A DNA stretch of 64,000 bases, taken from NCBI RefSeq assembly GCF_029867415.1, contig NW_026705419.1:186001-250000 (forward strand), read 5' to 3'. The translations under genes and the position numbers were made by a program. Within the stretch, counting starts at the first letter, position 1, and each line of letters starts with the position of its first letter. Below the pieces are notes generated by a model. It was given only the letters and a program-made list of their open reading frames with translations. It made no database searches and had not been told where the DNA came from. This stretch comes from Vicia villosa. Its lineage: Eukaryota > Streptophyta > Magnoliopsida > Fabales > Fabaceae. Shown one piece after another: positions 1 through 11,786 of the stretch.

Positions 1-2
1 CT

Positions 3-418
3 CCTCCGAGCTTTTCAACTCCCATCAAAGACATTGTCCCGACTGGATGGGACGAACAGTACGACGACAACTTCGCTCTTGAAGAAGCCAGGAAGATGCC
101 AAACAACGAAGGTTATTTTCTGTCACAGTACACTCCTTATCAGGATGCACAAGTCTCTATTCAAAACATCATTCCTACTGCATGGGACGGCCTTATCGAG
201 CATCTCGCTCAGCCAATAGAGGGACCTCCACCTGGATTCTCATATCCAACAAATCATCCAACTTATCCTGAAGAATTACCTACGCATTTTCCCACTAGCG
301 GAATCAATGCTACGGAAGACGAAAAGAACAACTGCAACTGGAACAGCTGGGTGCTCCCTGCTAACAACGGTGGATTGAACAACTGGAAAGCAGAGGATGT
401 GATCTCCTTTGATCAGGA
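3..418 (+). CDS. Gag-protease polyprotein, C-terminal part (partial)
   Basis: An open frame runs in from the window edge and stops at 420-422 if unspliced. It is rich in Pro, Asn and acidic residues and shows no catalytic protease motif; it is likely the tail between protease and reverse transcriptase. A GTAAAT donor at 419-424 lies just before the stop, and the phase left by this exon fits the reading frame of the downstream pol exon after an acceptor at 680-681. I therefore end the coding segment at 418. Identity as gag-pro is inferred from position in an Ogre-type element. Confidence 0.6.
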
Positions 419-681
419 GTAAATGCCATTTCCTGTTTTCTTTGTGTATATTGTGCAAAGATAAAAGTGGTTCCTGAACAATCGAACCATGAGCTTGAAA
501 GCCGTGTGCCTTAGCACAACGGTCCTTCTACAAAAAGGGTTTGTCATATCATGATTATGTGCATTCAATAAAATCATGGGATGCTTGCATGTTCAAAATT
601 TTGTGATCCTTTTTCTTTCTTTATTCGCTTTCAAATAGCTATGTTTTTCTCTTCATACACACTCACATATCTACCATGCAG
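419..681 (+). other. Putative retrotransposon intron between gag-pro and RT (263 bp)
   Basis: The donor is GTAAAT at 419 and the acceptor is a pyrimidine/AT-rich stretch ending CTACCATGCAG at 681. The interior is T-rich (for example the TTTTTCTTTCTTTATTCG region near 608). Removal skips the stop at 420-422 and restores one frame into RT. Ogre elements of legumes are known to carry an intron at exactly this position. Splicing was not observed, only predicted. Confidence 0.72.
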
Positions 682-3600
682 ATTCACATACACGCTGGAT
701 CCAGTCAATAACGACTCTGCTATTGCCCGTCATGACTTTGAAAATCCGATCTACCAAACTGAGGACGAAAGTGAGGAAGATTGTGAAGTGCCAAGAGAAA
801 TTGCAAGACTTCTAGAACAAGAAGAAAAAGCCATACAGCCTCATGAGGAGCCGATTGAGGTCATCAACTTGGGCAGTGACGAAGAAAAGAAAGAGGTCAG
901 AATTGGGGCTGACTTAGAAAACAGTGTCAAGCAAAGACTGATTCAATTGTTGCAAGACTACGCCGAGATATTCGCCTGGTCTTATCAAGATATGCCTGGC
1001 CTTGACACGGACATTGTAGTTCATCGCCTGCCAATCAAAGAAGGAAGCACTCCGGTCAAACAGAGACTGCGAAGGAGTAAGCCTGATATGTCAAAAAAGA
1101 TCAAAGACGAGGTTGAAAAACAATTCAATGCCGGATTCCTAAAAGTTGTAAGTTATCCTCCTTGGATAGCTAACATCGTGCCTGTACCCAAAAAAGACGG
1201 GAAAGTCAGAATGTGTGTAGACTACAGAGATCTGAACCGGGCAAGCCCTAAAGATGATTTCCCTTTACCGCACATCGATGTACTAGTTGACAATACCGCA
1301 CAATGCAAGGTATTCTCCTTTATGGACGGATTCTCAGGGTACAATCAAATCAAGATGGCACCCGAAGACATGGAAAAAACAACCTTCACAACTCCCTGGG
1401 GAACCTTTTGTTACAAAGTAATGCCCTTTGGTCTAAAAAATGCTGGAGCTACCTACCAACGAGCAATGGTAACACTATTTCATGATATGATTCATCAGGA
1501 AATAGAGGTGTATGTCGATGACATGATCGCAAAATCCAACACCGAAGAAGAACATTTGAGTCATTTACACAAGCTGTTTGACAGACTCAAGAAATACAGA
1601 TTGCGACTGAACCCGAACAAGTGTACCTTTGGAGTAAGATCCGGTAAACTCTTAGGTTTCATCGTCAGCAGTAAAGGTATTGAGGTTGATCCTGCCAAGG
1701 TCAAAGCCATTCAAGAAATGCCTATACCCCGTACCGAGAAACAAGTCAGAGGATTCTTGGGACGTCTAAACTACATAGCCAGATTCATTGCCCATATGAC
1801 TCCTACTTGTGTGCCAATCTTCAAATTACTGAAGAAAGATCAAGTGGAAAGATGGAATGACAAATGCCAGTTAGCCTTTGATAAAATCAAAGAATACCTT
1901 CAAAAACCGCCAATCTTGTTACCTCCTGTGGAAGGCAGACCTCTGATAATGTACCTAACTGTGTTAGAAGATTCAATGGGGTGTGTACTCGGACAACATG
2001 ACGATTCCGGTCGAAAGGAGCACGCAATCTACTATCTTAGCAAAAAGTTTACCGATTGTGAAACAAGATACTCACTACTCGAAAAAACTTGCTGTGCCTT
2101 AGCATGGGCGGCTCGCCGACTAAGACAGTATATGCTAAATCACACCACTTTCCTGATCTCCAAGATGGATCCAATCAAATACGTGTTCGAAAAACCTGCT
2201 CTCTCTGGAAGGATTGCAAGATGGCAAATGATCCTAACAGAATATGACATTCAATACACTTCGCAAAAAGCAATCAAAGGAAGTGTGGTAGCTGATCATT
2301 TAGCTCATCAAGCAGTAGATGATTATCAGGCATTGAACTTTGACTTCCCAGACGAAGACATTATGCTAGTCAATGACTACAAACAACCAGGATCCCGATG
2401 GACTATGGTTTTTGACGGAGCTTCTAATGCGCTCGGCAATGGCATCGGAGCTGTGATCATTTCCCCCACAGGAGGTCATACACCCTTCACCGCCAGATTG
2501 TGTTTCAATTGCACCAACAATATAGCCGAATACAAAGCATGCATTCTGGGTCTCAAAGCTGCAATTGATCTAAAAATCAAATTCCTTGAAGTCTACGGAG
2601 ACTCGGCCTTGGTAATCTACCAAGTCAAAGGGGAATGGGACACAAAGCACCCAAATCTAATTCCATACAAAGAACATGTGTTGAGTTTGATTCCTTACTT
2701 CGAGGAGATCACTTTCGAACACATCCCACGCGAAGAAAATCAACTAGCTGATGCCTTAGCTACCATGTCATCCATGTTCAAAGTCAATTGGGACGACGAA
2801 GCTCCTATGATCACCATTTACAGGCAAGACGAACCAGCCTATTGCAATGAGATCGATACCAAACAAATGGAAGACAAATCATGGTTCCATGAAATACAAA
2901 GGTATCTCGAAACCCAGGAGTACCCTGAAGGGGCATCTATTAACGACAGAAAGTTTCTAAGGAGATTTGCCTCCAAATTCTTCCTAAGCAATGGAACTTT
3001 GTACAAGCGCAACCATGACTCGACTTTACTTCGTTGCGTAAACAAGAAGGAAGCAGAACAAATCATGGAAGACATACACAATGGTACCTTCGGTACTCAT
3101 TCCAACGGACATACAATGGCTAAAAAGATCCTAAGAGCAGGCTACTACTGGTCTACCATGGAGACAGATTGCCATCATCATTCCAAAACTTGTCACAAAT
3201 GCCAGATATATGCCGACAAAGTGCATGTACCTCCAGTTCCATTAAACGTTCTGACGGCTCCTTGGCCTTTCGCAATGTGGGGTATTGATATGATTGGAGA
3301 AATCAAACCTACTGCTTCCAACGGACATCGCTTTATCCTGGTCGCTATTGACTACTTCACAAAGTGGGTAGAGGCAGCTTCATATGCTTCTGTCACCAAG
3401 AATGTGGTAGCCAGGTTTATCAAGCACAATCTCATTTGTCGGTACGGCATCCCCGAAAGGATCATCACTGACAATGGCACGAATCTAAACAACAAAATGA
3501 TTACTGAACTCTGCACGCAGTTCCAGATCAAACATCATAATTCTTCTCCATATCGACCAAAGATGAACGGCGCTGTCGAAGCCGCCAACAAAAACATCAA

Positions 3601-4129
3601 GAAAATCATACAAAAGATGACAGTAACCTACAAAGACTGGCATGAGATGTTACCTTTTGCTCTTCATGGTTATCGCACATCTGCGCGTACTTCAACAGGG
3701 GCAACTCCATTCTCGTTAGTCTACGGTATGGAAGCAGTTCTCCCAATCGAAATCCAGATTCCTTCCTTAAGGATCATGAAAGAAGCCGATCTAGACGAAG
3801 ACGATTGGATTCAAACTCGATTCGACCAAATACACTTGATCGATGAGAAAAGACTTGCAGCTATCTGTCATGGCCAGCTATACCAAAAGCGCATGATCAA
3901 AGCATTCAACAAGAAAGTCAAAAGTCAAGCATACCAAACTGGTGGCTTGGTTATCAAACGCATCATCTTACCACAAGGTGATCCCAGAGGCAAATGGACC
4001 CCCACCTACGAGGGACCATTCATAATCAAGAAAATATTCTCCGGCGGTGCCATGTTGCTTACCACCATGGATGGCGAGGATTTCCCACACCCTGTGAATG
4101 CGGACATAGTCAAAAAGTACTTTGCTTAA
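682..4129 (+). CDS. pol: Pol polyprotein: RT, RNase H, second RNase H, integrase (Tat/Ogre type)
   Basis: The frame is uninterrupted to TAA at 4127-4129. Residues are numbered from the unspliced ATG at 581 (exon 2 starts near residue 35). RT carries SFMDGFSGYNQIK and YVDD at 311-314. RNase H follows (about 460-590). A second RNase H has the acidic set D612, E650, D674 and D724. Integrase has a zinc domain with H833, H840, C871 and C874, then D903, D964 and E1000, the canonical D-D(35)E spacing, and ends in a GPF/Y-like module (YEGPFIIKK). These are enzymes for reverse transcription, RNA removal and cDNA insertion. All catalytic residues are present, so this exon looks recently active. The ATG at 581 lies in the predicted intron and is probably not the real start. 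Confidence 0.92.
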
Positions 4130-4150
4130 AAAAAAAAAAAAATACAGCTC

Positions 4151-4304
4151 GCTAAGTTGAAAACCTGAAAGGGCAACTTAGGCAAAAATGAGCGTCTCGG
4201 TGGATTGAAAACCCGAAAGGGCGATCCAGGCAAAAATTAGAGACAAAACAAATACAATCCCGGTAGGCTGAAAACCTGAAAGGGCAGCCTAGGCAAAAAT
4301 TAGG
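4151..4304 (+). repeat. Three post-pol hairpins with constant GNRA-type loop (H1 array)
   Basis: Right after an A-run following the pol stop, three units share the loop AAAACCYGAAAGGG and the tail GGCAAAAA, but their stems differ and stay paired: CTAAGTTG/CAACTTAG (4152-4159 with 4174-4181), TGGATTG/CGATCCA (4201-4207 with 4222-4228, one G-U) and TAGGCTG/CAGCCTA (4264-4270 with 4285-4291). Within the loop CCY-GAAA-GGG can form a GNRA-capped inner stem. Equivalent units follow pol in element C and, in modified form, occur in E. Function unknown. Confidence 0.8.
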
Positions 4305-5510
4305 GAATAAAGCATACAACTATGTCCCGCTCAGCTGCCTACTCACCAACAAGGTTCAATACCTCAAAGACACCGATCAGTCCAATCACTTTCTTCCAAC
4401 AAGTGAGGGATGAGATGCTCGAAGACAGATTGGCAATAGCAGAATTGAAACTTGACTGGATCGTTCTCACATAGCTATTTCTTTTCATAAATACTTTTCA
4501 AAACTTTCTGACAATTTCCTACTTCTAGGATTGTTGTCTCCCTATACTAATCCGCCTATCACGGCACCTTTTCAAAAATCAATGCAGCTTATAACTAACA
4601 TTTTCATTTTTTCTGTTTTGAATACGCGAGCATCCCAATGATATTTTGAATGAACATATGCATTTGAATATGATTGATGTTTACCAGGAAAAACAGGAAT
4701 AGCATTCCGGACATGTCCCAATTATTTGGACATTATCCTAAACCAGCATCAGAAGGAAGTTTCCCCAATGGAGACACATTCCTCAACAAATCCCTCAAAA
4801 AGATTTTTCTTTCGAAAGAAGTCTTATTCCCCAGCAGGGTTGTTCCAGATTACTGTCTTCAGAAGGTGTGATCTCCGCACCCAAACTTGGTCAGATAGTG
4901 CATCGGAGGATTATGCATCTTCCTCATTCCCACTCCAAAGGGCGTCACAGTCCGGACTCTCAAAACTACTGTTCATCCCCGAGCAGTAATCAAAGATCCT
5001 TCAATAGAACATCCTGGTTCTCAAAGAATTTCCCCAACCCAGGGTACTCAAGCGAGACAGAAGATCATCAACAACCACGATGCCTTCACTTCCAAATGGC
5101 TAGCAGGGATTTATTTTCCCAATCACAATGCCTTCATTTCTTGACGACTAAGCTGGGATTTATTTTCCCAATCAGGAGCTTGACACGCTCTAAGCTGCAT
5201 AAACCATGCATCACATTCACACTCATATTCACATTTACAATCATGCATCATACGCATATTCATACACAACATAACTTGCATATTTCTCCTCTAGCTCGAG
5301 GATCTCATATCATACATGCATCATAGACATCGCATATTATTAACTTGATTTTTCAGGTAGACAGATGTCTTCAGCAAAGATGTTCTCACTCACATGCAGT
5401 GTTCATCCTGAATCTTATTCAGACAAGCAGTCCTTTCAGATACAATCAAACCAAAGATTCACTCTGAAGAATTCTCATTCTCAACTCATTTATCATCTAA
5501 CATTGCTAGT
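4305..5510 (+). other. O1 3' UTR, unique part
   Basis: About 1.2 kb between the hairpin array and the tandem repeat. Short open frames at 4674-5326 overlap in several registers, carry no recognisable domain and look like chance. The phrase AGGGATTTATTTTCCCAATCA, given here in part, recurs near 5105 and 5155 and resembles GGGATTTATTTTCCCC in the 3' UTR of element E (near 46634), so this is shared Tat-lineage 3' UTR sequence. No gene seen. Confidence 0.55.
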
Positions 5511-5872
5511 CTAAGGCGATACCTCAGACGGTTCCAGAACGATCTAGCATTTCAGATCTAAGGCGATACCTCCGACGGTTCCAGAACGATCTAGCATTTC
5601 AGATCTAAGGCGATACCTCCGACGGTTCCAGAACGATCTAGCATTTCAGATCTAAGGCGAAACCTCAGACGGTTCCAGGACGATCTAACATTGCAGATCT
5701 AAGGCGATACCTCCGACGGTTCCAGAACGATCTAGCATTTCAGATCTAAGGCGATACCTCCGACGGTTCCAGAACGATCTAGCATTTCAGATCTAAGGCG
5801 AAACCTCAGACGGTTCCAGGACGATCTAACATTGCAGATCTAAAGTGATACCTCAAACGGTTCCACAATGAT
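5511..5872 (+). repeat. 47-bp tandem repeat in O1 3' UTR, about 7.7 copies
   Basis: The unit starts GATCTAAGGCGATACCTC and continues through GACGGTTCCAGAACGATCTAG. Two unit types alternate: CGATACCTCC/CATTTCA and CGAAACCTCAGA/CATTGCA. This indicates a higher-order duplication of several units. Tandem repeats between integrase and the 3' LTR are usual in Ogre elements. Confidence 0.9.
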
Positions 5873-6120
5873 CAACTTTCAAATCCTTCATCAAGATATA
5901 ATCAACAGATTCATTCTGATGAACAAACCATCAACACATTGTCCAGGTGGCATCCGAAAGCCCATCTCAGGTAATGTTTCAATCTGCCAACAATATTTCA
6001 CAGACAACATTCAAATGCAACTTCCAACATCTCTGCTGATCAAGGTAAGTGCAAATTTTCAGGGCATCTATTTATTCAATCATCTTCTACCCTCAGATTT
6101 CAGACAATCTCTTCAGGTTT
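5873..6120 (+). other. O1 3' UTR between tandem repeat and polypurine tract
   Basis: About 250 bp with no domain-bearing frame. It ends in CTTCAGGTTTAAGAAGATTGAA, a sequence context also found just before the LTR of element E (48650-48675), which supports common ancestry of the two 3' ends. Confidence 0.5.
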
Positions 6121-6142
6121 AAGAAGATTGAATAGGGGCAAC
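6121..6142 (+). promoter_or_regulatory. Polypurine tract of O1
   Basis: AAGAAGATTGAATAGGGGCAAC directly precedes the LTR start TGTTATACCCC. This is the plus-strand priming site expected upstream of a 3' LTR. E has the near-identical AAGAAGATTGAACAGGGGCAGC in the same position. Confidence 0.82.
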
Positions 6143-7687
6143 TGTTATACCCCAAAATTTGCCCACTTCTTTTTTCAGGAAAGTTTCAATATGAAAATTA
6201 AGAGTCTCATATAAACATGGATTTTTTCAAAATATCCTGACATATGAAGAACTTGGTTTTCAGAATTTTTCTTACACAGTAACTTGGCTTACAGTGGAAT
6301 TTATTCTTACGCAAACGCCAAATACTGTTCTTTACTTCACAAATACTATTTATTTATTTTACAGATAAATAGTACTAACACAGTTCATGCAGGGTTAAAT
6401 CTTTTTGCAGGCGCAGAAGCAGGAAACTCACACTATACTGTACACGAACAGTCGGTTGACAGACAAACTGCAGACAGTACAATTCACAGTGATTTGTACA
6501 ATCAATCAAATCAATCATTCACAATTCAAATTTCCAAGATTTTTGTGTTAGAAGTCTTCTGAATATCACATGATTAGCAGAAACTCAACACTGCACAAAA
6601 ATCAGGTACGCTTAACTGCCTCCTATACAGACAGTCCCTAATCAGGGTTTTTCTTGTTTTAACAGGAGCAACAAGTTTTGAGAGCTCAAATGGATTTCAT
6701 ATACATCCATACATCTCAAAGTACCATCATACAAATTTTCAAACTTCAATTCACTCAGACGCACCGTCAGCAGCTCAAACAGTCAACAGACGACCCGTTT
6801 GACCAAAAAAGTCAACTGACAGTCAAAAATGAACTTTTTTGCCAAAGTCCATATTTTGTCAAAGGATTCAACATTTGATCATTGGATGATCACAATTCAT
6901 CAAGGAAAGATCAAAAATCAACAAAACCCTAAGATTCAAAATTAGGGTTTTTGCCTGAAAAGTCAACTCAACTTTGACTGATCATAACTCTCTCATCCTT
7001 CATCCAAAAAATGTCAACCAAAGCTCATTTTGAAGGAAATTCAATTATCTTTCAAATGCAATTGATCCCATGGTCATAGCATTCACCATTTGAAAAATAT
7101 GATCAAAGACATTACAGGTCATTTTCAAAGTCAACAAAAAGACACTTTTTTCAAATGGACACACAAGGAGAACCAAAAATCATTTTGATATGAGACCAAA
7201 GACATTGGTTAGAGGACTCTTTGAGGTTTCCAAAAAGTGCAAGATCTCCTTCATATGACAAAAATTGAAGGATTTACACCTTGTTGAAGTTGGCTAAATT
7301 TTGGGAAAATGCATGAAATCAACATTGCTCAAAAATGTTTTTTTTCCAAATGAGTCCAAGTTTTTATGGTCCAAACATCTTTGCCATGTTACTATGGGCC
7401 TCCCACGACCAAGACAAAGCCCACATCTTTATTGGCCATTTTTTGCATAATTTTATCTTACTTTAAGATTAAAATTAAAAGGAAAATGCATGGATAATGG
7501 TTGCTTGGCCTCCAAGTATGACTCACTTCAAGGAATCTTCATTTTTTCTGCAAGAATTGAAGAGCAAGACAAGAGCATTGAATGGAGTCAAGCTTGGTCA
7601 ACAATTCAAAGATTTTTAATATTTTAAAAATCAAACTTTCAACAAAGACAACAAAGCTTCTTAGCTTGAGTTCCAAGCAACTTTGGG

Positions 7688-7697
7688 CTATAAAAGG
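7688..7697 (+). promoter_or_regulatory. TATA box of O1 LTR
   Basis: CTATAAAAGG lies about 1.55 kb into the LTR. The region just downstream (GGGGACACGATTTGTAACAAG onward) is the expected transcription start and R region. The solo LTR copy has TATATAAAG in the homologous place on the minus strand (37773-37782). Confidence 0.65.
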
Positions 7698-9936
7698 AGC
7701 ATCATACTTCAGCAAAAACAGGGGACACGATTTGTAACAAGAGCATAGCCTTCTTCATCACAAAAATTCTCCAAAAATCTCAAAACTTTGTAAAATTCAA
7801 ATTCAATTCTCCAATCAATATTAATACAAACCAAGCATTCTAATCATCTTCTCAAACATAATAGAGTAAGATTGAACTCTAAATATAGGCCTATGAGAGT
7901 CGTGTAGTGCATATAAGTGTTCTTCATGTATATATGCCCTAACTTTCGTTTTCATATGTACAACTAATTTCAATGCAAACTAACCACTCTAATATCCTTA
8001 TGGGGACCTATATGTGTGATCTGGACTATAGCATGAGTGTTCCAACGTGAGAACCACGCTCCACCATTAAAACGAGCTCATGAGTGCTTAAGCTTCATCT
8101 TCTTCGAATCCATAGCTATGAGCTTCAAACCTTAAAACAAATGACATATTTGGATTCAGGACACTCTAATTAGTGGATCTGGGTCACTTGTTTCTATTGC
8201 TAACTCGTATTTTTTGCAGGTTCACAAGTTGTTAAAAAAAACTGATTTTTTAACGTCCAAATAGGGGAGGTTAAAAACCCCCGCTATTTGAAGCTGAAAA
8301 CCTCACTTCTGGAGGTTGAAGACGACCACGCGTCCAAGCGTGGTTCGCCTGACTTTTCAAACGCTGCATGCGTGGCCCTTCCCTCAATTCTCATTCGCTG
8401 GTCAATCCAGCGTGGGCCCCACGCAGAAGGTTTGAATCTCCTTGGATTCAGTGTGTGTTCCCCACCATCACATCATGCGCCCTCAAATATGGGTCCTTGA
8501 TCTCATCAATCCCACCATCCAACGCTCCAAAACATGCAACCACACCATGCACCTTCATCAAATTCCACACTTGATAAGTATCCTTTTTATATTTTCTATT
8601 TTATTTTATTTTTATTGCAAAAATAATTAAAAATAGTTTTAAATTCCAAAAAATTCCACAAAAAATATTTTAGACTTCTAAAAATATATATTATTTTCTG
8701 AAATAAAAATATTTTATTTTTTCATAATTTCAATATTTTACATAATTAATTAGTATATGTTTATATATTTACTTTTTAATTATTCTAACCTATCAAAAAA
8801 TCATAAAAAAAATTGTTCTTTGTGTTAAATATTGTTTATATATCATAAACTAATTTTGTACATATTTAGGATAATTTTATCATTAAGTTTTAATTATTTG
8901 TGTAATTATTTATATAATTATGTTTTAATTAACTTAAAAAATCCAAAAACAAATTTCAAAAATTCCAAAAAAATTAGTTTTGTTCTAAAATCAATCAACA
9001 AACATTTTGTACATATTTTTAAACTTATTTGCTAGGTTTAATCATATTTCCGTCTTTTCTTTATTTTAAATTAATTAATAATGCATTAATTATATTTAAA
9101 ATAAATCACAAAAATACAAAAATATGCCTTTTATTTCTTGCAATTTAAAATTCCTAGATAAATGTATAGGATGTCAAATTCATGTAAATAGGCTAGTTTA
9201 CATTTCCCGCACAATCGATGTAATAGCGTAGATTTACTTTCTGCACTTTACATTTCCGCATTTTAATTTCCAGCACCCATATAAACTGCGTGTATGTCAA
9301 AGATAAAACTGAACCGTCAGATCACTAACTTCAAAGATAAATATCTGAATTCAATCACAATCACATTTGCACCTCCTAGGGTAACCCCTTTTCACTCTTT
9401 TCAAAATCAAAGTTACATTTCTACTGTTTCGAGTACAAAATCGAACCTTTTGTTTATATCCGACGAATGGATAGATTTTTAAAGGGAACAAGGATAAAGA
9501 CCTCCTAACTCAGGGTAGACCTCCTAGTTTGCTTGCTCAAAATCAAAACAAACAAAATTCTCATACACTGTTGTTTTTTTAAAACGAATTTTCCAAAAGA
9601 CAATATTTTGTATACATCCAAACACGGATCATTACAAAATTAACGATCTTTTCAAAACATCTTTCGAAAGATAAACAAGCATTTGTATATATCCGCACAA
9701 GGATCATTACAAATTCTATTTGCAAAGGTATTTCAAAAACACAGGTAAAGCATTCCGAATCAATTGAAAAGTAAAGCAAATGAGCTAAGCAAACTAAAGA
9801 GCCCATGGATAACCATGGATACAAAGGGTGCTAACACCTTCCCTTTGTATAACCTACCCCCTTACCCAGAATCTCTCAAAGGTCTTTTTTCTGTTTCTTT
9901 TATAAACCTTTCCTTCATTGGATAAAATAAAAGGTC

Positions 9937-9949
9937 GGTGGCGACTCTG
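9937..9949 (+). promoter_or_regulatory. Conserved U5 motif GGTGGCGACTCTG
   Basis: This 13-mer, about 100 bp before the LTR end, is also present in the same terminal region of the solo LTR (minus, 35625-35636, last base differing), LTR C (minus, 50679-50691) and LTR F (minus, 49156-49168, one change), although surrounding sequence differs. It resembles the tRNA-Arg primer-binding sequence that I recall for Ogre elements; that identity is from memory and unverified. Confidence 0.55.
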
Positions 9950-10673
9950 TAAACTTTTTCAAAAGTGACGCGAAAGCGTCCGATCGACAAAAAAGAGTCA
10001 GTTCACGTATCCCACCCACGGAGGGGTATGGCCCGAAAGGACGGTCCACAATAGGTCATAAAAACTTAGAAAAATTCTAAGTGTTTTTAACCTAGTTTTC
10101 TTCAAACTTTGGGCCTATTTTTCACAATTTTCCCAAGTGATTTTGAAGAAACTCCAAACTAATGAATTGAAGTACATGTTAAAGGCTTTCCAAATTATGC
10201 TCAACCTTCTTCAAATTCATTTTGAGCTAGGAGTTATGATAATTCAAAGTTGGGCTCATGAAGTAAAATTATAGGTCATGTACCATTTTGAAACTTTGCA
10301 AATTTGTGCAAATGACTCTATTAATTGATGCTACATGACCCATAACATATCAGTAGAGATACCATACATTCATTTTCACCATGGCATAAGGATTAGAGAA
10401 TATTCCCAAAACAAGAACATGTGATTATGTAATGATTACATTTGGGAAATTTATGGCCAAGTGGTGAATCACCAAAGGAATCTCTTCCCAACCAATTGGA
10501 ACACACCTCTGCATCAGAAATGTTCCCCAAGATCACAAGAGATCAATGGATAGGAAGCCAGCCCGAGTTTGACATCATTGCATTTGTGAGATTCTTTGAA
10601 TTTCTTCATGGCCAAGAAACCAAAGTGACTTCATTAAGCAAGCTCACTCCTCCAATTTGTACTGAGCTCTTTG

Positions 10674-10684
10674 CCTATAAATAG
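10674..10684 (+). promoter_or_regulatory. TATA box of LTR G
   Basis: CCTATAAATAG is followed by AAGTGTCTTCCTCAGTATTC and a CT-rich leader. LTR D has the same 11-mer followed by AGGTGC on the minus strand at 61648-61658. Confidence 0.68.
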
Positions 10685-11634
10685 AAGTGTCTTCCTCAGT
10701 ATTCAACACACCAAAGCAACTCTAATTCTTGCTTTCTCCTTCTCTCCCTCATGCTTATGGTTTTCAAAAGTTCTTTGGCAAGAAGAATCGAATTCTTCAA
10801 ACCAGAGCTCTTCTTTTGAAAGTAAGCCTTCTAACATCTCAAGGAGGTTCATTAGAAGTGATCCAAGCACCTGGATCACTTCTGTAAGTGGAGGAATGCC
10901 ATAGCCACTTTCACTTTGGAGCTTAAGCAGTTGGAGGTCTGTAGAACAATTCAGAGGGTGTCAAACAAGTCCAAGCATTCAAACACGTTCCTTAGGGTGT
11001 AGTGAAGCTATCCAGATGGTCGCAGCCTATCTGTAAGTGCAGAATCACAATCTTCCATTTTTACTTGAAGCTCAAATAGGAGGGGTCGGGTAGAGCAATC
11101 TGAAGCATTCAAGTTGCAATAAGTATTCAGTTAGCATCACTGAGTCCCCAGGAAGCTTTTGTGATCATTTGTTCATAGCCAGAAGCTCTCCACCATAGCC
11201 ATCGACCTCCATTTTCAGATGTATATTTTTAAACTCTAACACTCTTATTTAAGTACTCTTTGCAATATATCTCGATACCAGTTTACTCAGCATCATCAGA
11301 GGATTAAAAACCCTCTATCATCATTCATTTATTCATCTTCATCATCATTTAATTTCAAAATTAGGGTTTATGTGTTCTCCGTGTTTTCTGAAAAATTAGA
11401 TAGTTGTAGTTAATATAAATAAATATTAGTTGCATATCTGGATTCGTGAGGAAATTTAGAGTAAAATTCATGTTTACATCATCCCATTTGGTTGAGAAAC
11501 GACCAAGTTCAGAAATTCAAAAATGGAAAGCTTGAGGTTGAAGATGAAGATGGTGGGTGGCGCCATTTTTGAATTCTCAGAGGGAAGTTTAAAATATAAT
11601 TAACTGAAAGCGTGTTTTAAACGAATACATCGTT

Positions 11635-11711
11635 TAGCTCACTTGGTCACATGCGCTTCCACACTCTCTTGCCACAAGGTCTGGGGTTCGATCCCCCCCC
11701 TCAGACCTTTT
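11635..11711 (+). ncRNA. tRNA-like Pol III module 1 in LTR G
   Basis: The A box TAGCTCACTTGG (11635-11646) matches the TRGCNNARTNGG pattern except at one position. The B box GGGGTTCGATCCCC (11683-11696) is a perfect T-arm. A TTTT run follows at 11708-11711 and a T7 run soon after. No convincing acceptor or anticodon stem was found, so this is not called a functional tRNA. It lies within the LTR 961 bp after the TATA box. Confidence 0.62.
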
Positions 11712-11786
11712 GTTATTTTTTTCCCATTTAACACGCGTGTTTCACATATAACCAAATGAAACCCCTCTTTAGTCACACTGAGCGTG

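Larger units (their letters stand above)
1..10050 (+). mobile_element. Ogre-like Ty3 (Tat lineage) LTR retrotransposon O1, 5'-truncated by the window edge
   Basis: Order on the + strand: end of gag-pro, intron, RT-RNase H-second RNase H-integrase exon, long repeat-rich 3' UTR, polypurine tract, 3' LTR. A second RNase H between RNase H and integrase, plus an intron in front of RT, are hallmarks of the Tat/Ogre branch. The 5' LTR, primer site and most of gag lie outside the window. The 3' end is placed at GTCCACA (10050) because the reverse-oriented solo LTR at 35534-40180 begins with the reverse complement of the same terminus. The flank after 10050 resembles another LTR (G), so O1 probably inserted into G; its target duplication cannot be tested here. 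Confidence 0.88.
6143..10050 (+). mobile_element. 3' LTR of O1 (about 3.9 kb)
   Basis: The LTR begins TGTTATACCCCAAAATTTGCCCAC and ends ACGGTCCACA. Long stretches match the reverse complement of the solo LTR at 35534-40180, for example the segment around 7200-7320 mirrored near 38150-38280 and the terminal 100 bp mirrored at 35534-35640. Relative to that solo LTR, O1 lacks a block of about 0.88 kb near the start of U3 that carries a small ORF in the other copy. No protein gene is supported inside; the region 8560-9130 is very AT-rich. Confidence 0.88.

Noticed and set aside
4674..5326. Overlapping + strand frames in the O1 3' UTR as an additional O1 gene
   Set aside because: Three registers are open at once, composition is like surrounding UTR, and no homologous frame was seen in E.
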